Assembly (NCBI GenBank): GCA_003660605.1
Contig: QMUN01000013.1
Span: forward strand, 1 to 10,236
DNA: 10,236 nucleotides
Direction: 5' to 3'
DNA from: Thermococci archaeon
GTDB lineage: Archaea > Methanobacteriota_B > Thermococci > Methanofastidiosales > B48-G16
The notes under the pieces are model-generated. The model saw nothing but the letters and a program-made list of their open reading frames with translations. It ran no database searches and was not told the DNA's origin. Shown here piece by piece: positions 6,510-10,236 of this stretch (positions within the stretch are counted from its first letter, which is position 1; the number at the start of each line of letters is the position of its first letter). The position numbers and the translations under genes were made by a program.

Positions 6510-8084
6510 ATGTTGAGAGATAGAATATTAAGAGATGACATGTTTAGAGATACTATATCAAAAATCAAAAAGGTAATTTTAATAGTTGTTCTGATCATAT
6601 CTGTTTTTTTGTATGTTTGCAGGCCATTTTTTCATGGATTTTTCATGAGATGCTACACAAATCCTGCTTTTCTTCTTGCCTTTGTAGCTTTAGGGGCTGG
6701 GATCATGATTCGTCTATTTTCTGATAGATTCAAGTGGACGATCGTTGTTGGAGCCATTTTCTTCGTTGCACTTCTTGTAGGGTCTATGTTTGTGGCAGAA
6801 GGAAAAAGAGTGGAGATATATAAAGATATAAGCTCAAATATTATTGAAATTGATACTTTTCCTGAGTCCACATCTATACGATTAATGCCATACCAGATAG
6901 CGAGAAATAACATGACAAATAACTTAACTCTGGAACAGTTCAGACTCGGAAAACTTGATTTTGTTATCCTCGATGGAGAGATGTGGTGGAACGCTGCCCT
7001 CATACCTGACGGAACGTGGATACACTATAGAATGAAGCCGTATGGAGCTATGTTCATAAATGCATGCGAGACAGAGACAGAGATAATCAAAATAAAGCAA
7101 GATCTTGAAGTTGCAGAAGGGATAGGAATATCTGATAACATCTACTGGCGATTGTACAAGGACATTGATTATTGGTCAGATTACAGTGATCCGTTCTACA
7201 TTCCCTACGATAACAATACAAAGATCATGACAGTGGTGTCAAAGATCGATTACAAACTGGACAGCTGGACATTCGTTCCCCTCAGAAAACCTGTTTTCGG
7301 AGGCGTTGTTCTCATAGATGGAGAGGGAAATATGAAGTATGTATCACCTGAAAAGATCGATGAAGAGCCAATATTACACGGTCAACAGGTATTCCCTGAA
7401 GCAATCGCACGATTATACGGGGAAAGTTTTGCATACAAACGTGGTGTATGGAACGCATGGATTGCCCATAAAGATCAAACAGAGTTAAATGATGTTCCTG
7501 GAGAAGGGAACTTCATGCCATACCTCATTATGGTACAGGATGAAAATGGAGAGCCAATCCCAATGTGGTTTATGGCATTGGAACCTTACGGAACTACATA
7601 CGGATTAAAGAAAGTGCTTCTTGTCGATGCAATAGACGGTACTGTGTATTCGTGGTCAAAAGGAGAAAATGAACAGAGTGTAGGAGCTGTAAAATCCATT
7701 GAGCACGCAAAAAGCACTGATACTTTCAGGAATGTAAACTGGGCAGATTTTAGACTCATTGAACCCATACCCATATTCAAGGAGGGGACTATGTACTGGA
7801 AACTTACAATGACGAGGTATACACAAACAGGGATCACGAATATTGTACTCATTGAAGCCTCAAATCCTGAAAACGTTATTGTATTTAAAGACGGAGCAGA
7901 GTTCCAGCAGTTTTTAACAGAAGGAGCTACTGACACTGTGAAGATGAGTATGGATCAGCTGTTACATGAAATAGATGTGCTTCTTCAAAAGATAAAGGAT
8001 CTTCCATCCGATGCAAAAAGCCCGATACTCGTAGAGCTAGAAGAGAAATTGGAGAGACTCCTCTCTTTATTGGAGGAATCTTAA
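6510..8084 (+). CDS. Large unrecognised membrane-anchored protein
   Basis: A 524-residue protein of unknown function. A basic, Arg/Asp-rich N-terminus (RDRILRDDMFRD) is followed by three membrane helices (about 21-37, 52-70 and 76-95). The charge pattern suggests the N-terminus is inside and the remaining 430 residues outside. That domain is rich in Trp, Tyr and acidic residues and has internal two-fold character: a VVLIDGEG...KYV strand pair (266-278) and a similar VLLVDAIDGTVY (369-380), each near a conserved-looking block (GVWNAW 312-317; PMWFMALEPYG 351-361; YWKLTMTRYTQTGI 429-442). Residues 475-522 look like a short coiled coil. From memory, large hypothetical membrane proteins of Firmicutes show a similar alternation; I could not test this. 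The ATG at 6510 has only weak upstream purines. It has its own promoter, so a link with the lipoprotein operon is not implied. Confidence 0.7.
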   Translation: MLRDRILRDDMFRDTISKIKKVILIVVLIISVFLYVCRPFFHGFFMRCYTNPAFLLAFVALGAGIMIRLFSDRFKWTIVVGAIFFVALLVGSMFVAEGKRVEIYKDISSNIIEIDTFPESTSIRLMPYQIARNNMTNNLTLEQFRLGKLDFVILDGEMWWNAALIPDGTWIHYRMKPYGAMFINACETETEIIKIKQDLEVAEGIGISDNIYWRLYKDIDYWSDYSDPFYIPYDNNTKIMTVVSKIDYKLDSWTFVPLRKPVFGGVVLIDGEGNMKYVSPEKIDEEPILHGQQVFPEAIARLYGESFAYKRGVWNAWIAHKDQTELNDVPGEGNFMPYLIMVQDENGEPIPMWFMALEPYGTTYGLKKVLLVDAIDGTVYSWSKGENEQSVGAVKSIEHAKSTDTFRNVNWADFRLIEPIPIFKEGTMYWKLTMTRYTQTGITNIVLIEASNPENVIVFKDGAEFQQFLTEGATDTVKMSMDQLLHEIDVLLQKIKDLPSDAKSPILVELEEKLERLLSLLEES

Positions 8085-8103
8085 TTCTTTGGTATAACAA
8101 GCA

Positions 8104-8132
8104 ATGTGCATTTCATACAATCTCTTGCACAT
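8104..8132. repeat. Short inverted repeat upstream of the zinc-ribbon promoter
   Basis: ATGTGCA (8104-8110) and TGCACAT (8126-8132) are perfect reverse complements 15 bases apart, ending just before the BRE. It could be an upstream regulator site or a weak hairpin ending the previous transcript, although no T-run follows. Confidence 0.4.
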
Positions 8133-8135
8133 CTT

Positions 8136-8152
8136 CCAAAAAAGATATATAT
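8136..8152 (+). promoter_or_regulatory. Promoter of a leaderless zinc-ribbon/serA transcript
   Basis: CCAAAAAAG (BRE-like) is followed by ATATATAT (8145-8152). The usual spacing of about 25 bases from the TATA centre puts transcription start at or next to ATG 8173, so the mRNA is probably leaderless. This selects 8173 rather than the upstream in-frame starts at 8104 and 8155, which would lie before the transcript begins. Confidence 0.65.
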
Positions 8153-8172
8153 GCATGACATCTATTACTCTC

Positions 8173-8403
8173 ATGAAGTTATATATATGTGAAAGTTGCG
8201 GGTATAATGTATGCGCTGAAAAGGCTCCAAAGAGATGTCCTAACTGCAGATCTCGTTTTCTGGAAAAAGGAGAATGTGAGAAAGATTTTGTTAAAGTAAC
8301 ATGTCCTGAGTGCGAGGAAGTATTCTATTACGATCCAAAAAAAGGGAAACCTTTTAAATGCGCTTTTTGTGATCATACATTTGCAGAGGTAGATTATTTC
8401 TGA
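8173..8403 (+). CDS. Small double zinc-ribbon protein
   Basis: A 76-residue protein built of two zinc knuckle pairs: CESC (C6, C9) with CPNC (C22, C25), then CPEC (C44, C47) with CAFC (C63, C66). Each set would hold one zinc or iron atom. The first half resembles the rubredoxin-like ribbon of the rubrerythrin type (ICESCGY...APKRCPNC), but I cannot assign a family firmly. C14 and C35 are extra cysteines. It has no membrane segment and is probably cytoplasmic, where such small ribbons usually bind nucleic acid or protein partners. The start follows from the promoter spacing (leaderless) and from the first motif beginning at residue 5. The stop overlaps the ribosome site of serA, 9 bases before its start, so the two are likely co-transcribed. 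Confidence 0.75.
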   Translation: MKLYICESCGYNVCAEKAPKRCPNCRSRFLEKGECEKDFVKVTCPECEEVFYYDPKKGKPFKCAFCDHTFAEVDYF

Positions 8404-8408
8404 GGTGA
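8402..8408 (+). promoter_or_regulatory. Shine-Dalgarno site of serA
   Basis: GAGGTGA overlaps the stop codon of the zinc-ribbon gene and precedes ATG 8413 by four bases, suggesting coupled translation. Confidence 0.8.
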
Positions 8409-8412
8409 AAAA

Positions 8413-9315
8413 ATGAAGGTTTTAGTTGCGGCAAGAATAAGTGAAGAGGGAATAAAAAAACTGAAGGAAAGGTATGAAGTTGAGATTATTTACAATCCAG
8501 AAGAATCGGAGCTCGTTGAGAAGATAAAAGATTTCGATGGATTAGTTGTAAGAAGTAAACCCAAGGTAACAAAAAAAGTTATAGAAGCTGGTAAAAACCT
8601 GAAGGTAATAGGAAGGGCTGGAGTAGGTCTGGACAACATAGATCTTGAAGCCGCAAAGGAAAGAGGAATAAAAGTTGTAAATTCACCTAAGGCATCATCG
8701 GAATCTGTTGCAGAGCTTGTTTTTGCCCTTGCTCTCGCTCTTGCCAGAAAGATAACAAAAGCAGATACTGCTTTGAGAAATAAAAAATGGATAAAAAAGG
8801 AGCTTATGGGTATAGAACTCTCTGGAAAGACAGTGGGGATAATAGGGTATGGAAGAATAGGAGCTCATGTTGCAAAAATAGCCAGTGGATTCGGCATGAA
8901 ATGCATAGCATACGATGTTATAATAAATGAAGAACTTGCGAAGAAGTATGGAGTTATCTATAAATCTCTTGAGGAAGTTCTTAAAGAAAGCGATATTATA
9001 ACACTTCATGTGCCATTGATACCGCAGACAAAACATATGATAGGGAAAGAACAGTTCAAAATCATGAAAAATACTGCTATTTTAGTAAATGCGTCTCGAG
9101 GGGGAACAATCGATGAAGAGGCTCTTTACGATGCTTTAAAGAATAATGAGATATATGGTGCGTGCTTAGACGTTTTCGAGAACGAACCTCCCCTTGATAG
9201 TCCTCTCTTAAAGCTGGATAACATAGTGTTTACGCAACATTTGGGTGCAAGTACAAAAGAAGCGCAGAGAAAAGCTGGTATAATGATAGCTGAAGAGATA
9301 ATGAAAATATTATGA
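8413..9315 (+). CDS. serA: D-3-phosphoglycerate dehydrogenase, short form
   Basis: Oxidises 3-phosphoglycerate to 3-phosphohydroxypyruvate with NAD+, the first step of the phosphorylated serine pathway, in the cytoplasm. The 300-residue protein has the D-isomer 2-hydroxyacid dehydrogenase layout. The split N-terminal substrate domain contains VVRSKPKVT (45-53) and GRAGVGLDNID (67-77). The Rossmann domain carries GYGRIG (145-150) and D168 for NAD binding. The catalytic residues are R229 (NASRGG), E258 (FENEPP) and H276 (TQHLGAST). It lacks the C-terminal ACT regulatory domain, as is common for short archaeal PGDHs, so direct serine feedback through ACT is not expected. Glyoxylate or hydroxypyruvate reductases share the fold, but GRAGVGLDNID and HLGAST favour PGDH. 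It is coupled to the upstream zinc-ribbon gene. Confidence 0.9.
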   Translation: MKVLVAARISEEGIKKLKERYEVEIIYNPEESELVEKIKDFDGLVVRSKPKVTKKVIEAGKNLKVIGRAGVGLDNIDLEAAKERGIKVVNSPKASSESVAELVFALALALARKITKADTALRNKKWIKKELMGIELSGKTVGIIGYGRIGAHVAKIASGFGMKCIAYDVIINEELAKKYGVIYKSLEEVLKESDIITLHVPLIPQTKHMIGKEQFKIMKNTAILVNASRGGTIDEEALYDALKNNEIYGACLDVFENEPPLDSPLLKLDNIVFTQHLGASTKEAQRKAGIMIAEEIMKIL

Positions 9316-9336
9316 ATTCTCAAATTTCAATACTAT

Positions 9337-9357
9337 TCTTCTACCATGGGTAGAAGA
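9337..9357. repeat. Perfect 9-bp hairpin
   Basis: TCTTCTACC (9337-9345) and GGTAGAAGA (9349-9357) are exact reverse complements around the three-base loop ATG. It lies 22 bases after the serA stop. No T-run follows at once, so it is not a simple intrinsic terminator. It is the first of four hairpins in a row. Confidence 0.6.
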
Positions 9358-9359
9358 GA

Positions 9360-9386
9360 TGAACGTGCCGTATAACGCCACATTCA
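9360..9386. repeat. 27-bp imperfect palindrome, copy 1
   Basis: A hairpin with an ATA loop: TGAA/TTCA, GTG/CAC and CGT/ACG pair, with single mismatches between the three blocks. It is related to the copy at 9416-9442, with 19 of 27 bases identical and both beginning GATGAAC (one base pair of flank included). Confidence 0.65.
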
Positions 9387-9390
9387 AGAA

Positions 9391-9412
9391 TTTTCATCTT
9401 AAGCGATGAAAA
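9391..9412. repeat. 8-bp hairpin between the two palindrome copies
   Basis: TTTTCATC (9391-9398) and GATGAAAA (9405-9412) are exact reverse complements around a six-base loop. Its 3' arm can instead pair with TTTTC after copy 2 (9443-9447), so alternative structures are possible. Confidence 0.55.
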
Positions 9413-9415
9413 GGA

Positions 9416-9442
9416 TGAACCTGCCACATAGTGTCATGTTCA
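9416..9442. repeat. 27-bp imperfect palindrome, copy 2
   Basis: A hairpin with the same ATA loop: TGAAC/GTTCA, TG/CA and CAC/GTG pair. Relative to copy 1 the two innermost loop-closing pairs changed together (G-C to A-T and T-A to C-G), keeping the stem. The direct-repeat period is 56 bp. Confidence 0.65.
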
Positions 9443-9460
9443 TTTTCTAGTTAAATGCAT

Positions 9461-9478
9461 TCTTATTTCTCCTTTTAT
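9461..9478 (+). terminator. Pyrimidine/T-rich tract after serA and the hairpin cluster
   Basis: A T-rich tract (TCTTATTTCTCCTTTTAT) just before the end of the convergent toxin gene is the best candidate for an archaeal U-rich terminator of plus-strand transcripts. No hairpin directly abuts it. Confidence 0.3.
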
Positions 9479-9480
9479 AT

Positions 9481-9741
9481 TCAGTAACCTTTTTCCCGTT
9501 TGAATCCTTCCTCAACGAGAACATCATTTTCTTTTATGACATAAAGAAATCTGTGCTTTCCTACTCGCAATCTGTAGAACTCTTTCTTCCCGCTCATTTT
9601 TTTAATATCACATCCTGATCGGGATCTGTAGGGATCGTTAGATAAGTTCTTTAATCCTTCGTAACATCTTTTTCTCTCGTCCTCTGTAAGAAGATCAAGG
9701 TATTTTACCACATCTGGATGAAGAAATACAGAATATTTCAT
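9481..9741 (-). CDS. RelE/ParE-superfamily toxin
   Basis: An 86-residue protein with the pattern of RelE-type toxins: an N-terminal strand YSVFLHPDVVKYL, a two-helix region with ERKRCYEGLKNL, then DPYRSRSG (36-43), the core strand FYRLRVGKHRFLYVI (55-69), and a C-terminal KREKGY. Toxins of this superfamily usually cut mRNA in the ribosomal A site; ParE-like members act on gyrase. Basic residues R57, R59, H63, R64, K81 and R82 would fit a RelE-type active site, but which activity it has cannot be read from sequence. It is encoded second, overlapping the antitoxin by ATGA (9738-9741), with AAGAGG at 9748-9753 as ribosome site. It appears intact. Confidence 0.85.
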   Translation of the reverse strand: MKYSVFLHPDVVKYLDLLTEDERKRCYEGLKNLSNDPYRSRSGCDIKKMSGKKEFYRLRVGKHRFLYVIKENDVLVEEGFKREKGY

Positions 9742-9965
9742 TCTAATCCTCTTGATTTTCCATACTCCTCAAGAGGTATATGGCTTTCTCTATCTTTTTC
9801 AGCCTTTTCATGAAGATAAGAAGCAAACTCATCAAATTTTTTGCGTAAGAGTTCTCTGATAAACTCACCCATAGAAGTATACTCCCCCCTCTCAACAAGA
9901 TCTTCTAACTCTTTATACTGCTTTTCTGTTATTCGTACATTCAGCGTTTTAGTTTTTGCTGTCAT
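9738..9965 (-). CDS. Ribbon-helix-helix antitoxin
   Basis: A 75-residue protein with an N-terminal ribbon-helix-helix DNA-binding fold: strand KTLNVRIT (6-13), helix EKQYKELEDLVERG, turn EYTSMGEF, helix IRELLRKKFDEF (36-47). Its C-terminal tail (about 48-75) is charged and typical of the flexible part that wraps and blocks the toxin. RHH antitoxins also repress their own promoter as dimers. ATG 9965 is chosen because the TATA box at 9988-9997 places the transcription start almost on it; the upstream in-frame start at 9983 would lie before the transcript. It is encoded first and overlaps the toxin by ATGA, the usual order for this pair. Confidence 0.85.
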   Translation of the reverse strand: MTAKTKTLNVRITEKQYKELEDLVERGEYTSMGEFIRELLRKKFDEFASYLHEKAEKDRESHIPLEEYGKSRGLE

Positions 9966-9985
9966 GTATTGCCTATGCAACACAT
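9964..9985. promoter_or_regulatory. 22-bp palindrome at the antitoxin start, probable operator
   Basis: ATGTATTGCCT and ATGCAACACAT form an inverted repeat in which 9 of 11 pairs match, with no spacer. It lies between the TATA box and the antitoxin start codon and touches the first bases of the ATG, so a bound RHH dimer or toxin-antitoxin complex would block transcription start. Confidence 0.6.
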
Positions 9986-9987
9986 CG

Positions 9988-10004
9988 TTTATATAAGTTT
10001 CGAT
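9988..10004 (-). promoter_or_regulatory. Promoter of the toxin-antitoxin operon
   Basis: On the minus strand ATCGAAAC (BRE-like) precedes TTATATAAA (TATA, about 9988-9996). The centre is about 28 bases upstream of ATG 9965, indicating a leaderless or nearly leaderless transcript. Confidence 0.7.
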
Positions 10005-10140
10005 CAGTGGGGAATAGAACAGAGAGTGAGTTTTTTATTCGTCCATGAAAATATCTTTCCATATAATATGAAGATCGGATAATGTGAGGAAGTCGTTGGA
10101 TAGTGAAGACAATCGAGGAGCATCTTAAAATCTATCTCCA

Positions 10141-10236
10141 TTATGAAACCGTCTTTTCAAACATCTCCACAACTTTTTCCCAGGAATAATATTTTTCTAC
10201 CAATTTTCTTCCATTTTTCCCCATTTTCGAGATAAG
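10141..10236 (-). CDS. C-terminal fragment of a GT4-type glycosyltransferase
   Basis: An open frame enters from the right edge and ends at TAA 10143-10141. The 31 residues read LISKMGKNGRKLVEKYYSW and then EKVVEMFEKTVS. The pattern MGxxGRxLVExxYSWExVVxxxE is the characteristic end of family 4 (GT-B fold) glycosyltransferases, where the C-terminal helix follows the nucleotide-sugar-binding domain. The substrate and the rest of the protein are outside the window. Between this stop and the toxin-antitoxin promoter (about 10005-10140) I see no convincing gene or terminator. Confidence 0.75.
   Translation of the reverse strand, partial: LISKMGKNGRKLVEKYYSWEKVVEMFEKTVS

Noticed and set aside
1076..9315. 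Functional serine/3-phosphoglycerate cluster linking the PGK homologue and serA
   Set aside because: Both relate to 3-phosphoglycerate, but they are 6 kb apart with unrelated, separately promoted genes between them, so linkage is probably chance.
9337..9357. Intrinsic terminator of serA
   Set aside because: The stem is perfect but is not followed by a T-run; purine-rich sequence comes next. A termination role is better suited to the T-rich tract at 9461-9478.
9337..9446. CRISPR array or tRNA gene
   Set aside because: There are only two 27-bp copies at 19/27 identity, each internally palindromic, separated by 29 bases. There is no array of near-identical repeats, no cas gene, and no cloverleaf or T-loop sequence.
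10004..10141. 45-codon minus-strand frame beginning at the stop of the glycosyltransferase (TAATG)
   Set aside because: No ribosome site, no recognisable motif, and composition unlike a gene. It runs into the toxin-antitoxin promoter, so chance is more likely.

Overview
The window reads as archaeal chromosome, most likely from a euryarchaeal-type lineage. The aspartyl-tRNA synthetase is of archaeal type and sits directly behind the zinc-ribbon/KH protein often annotated as archaeal NusA-like. Several genes have BRE/TATA-type promoters. Shine-Dalgarno sites follow the AGGTGATC pattern, and two genes look leaderless, with a TATA box about 25 bases before the start codon. The DNA is AT-rich and densely coded. 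I cannot name the species; a Thermoplasmatota-like lineage is only a guess.

Layout. (1) 82-2431, plus strand: a tight three-gene run of an isoprenylcysteine/phospholipid methyltransferase-like membrane enzyme, a small unrecognised protein, and a strongly divergent phosphoglycerate kinase homologue. (2) 2442-4198, minus strand: the zinc-ribbon/KH protein followed by overlapping aspS. AspS carries a His at the position linked to non-discriminating tRNA recognition. (3) 4357-6364, plus strand, divergent from (2): a three-gene overlapping operon of a toastrack-like lipoprotein, a Yip1-type membrane protein and an ArsR-type regulator with an unrecognised C-terminal domain. A perfect 10+10 bp palindrome lies just downstream of its TATA box and looks like an operator. 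(4) 6510-8084: a large unrecognised membrane-anchored protein with three N-terminal membrane helices and a long, probably extracytoplasmic domain. (5) 8173-9315: a leaderless double zinc-ribbon gene followed by short-form serA (D-3-phosphoglycerate dehydrogenase). (6) 9337-9446: a cluster of four hairpins between convergent genes, including two related 27-bp imperfect palindromes whose differences partly compensate. (7) 9481-9965, minus strand: a ribbon-helix-helix antitoxin and RelE-type toxin pair, overlapping by ATGA, with a palindrome at the start site. (8) 10141-10236, minus strand: the last 31 residues of a GT4-type glycosyltransferase running off the window.

The most interesting items are the degenerate-looking PGK paralogue in a membrane-methyltransferase operon, the palindrome-controlled envelope-type operon, the unrecognised 524-residue surface protein, and the hairpin cluster after serA. 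Nothing in the window proves a new defence or mobile system.
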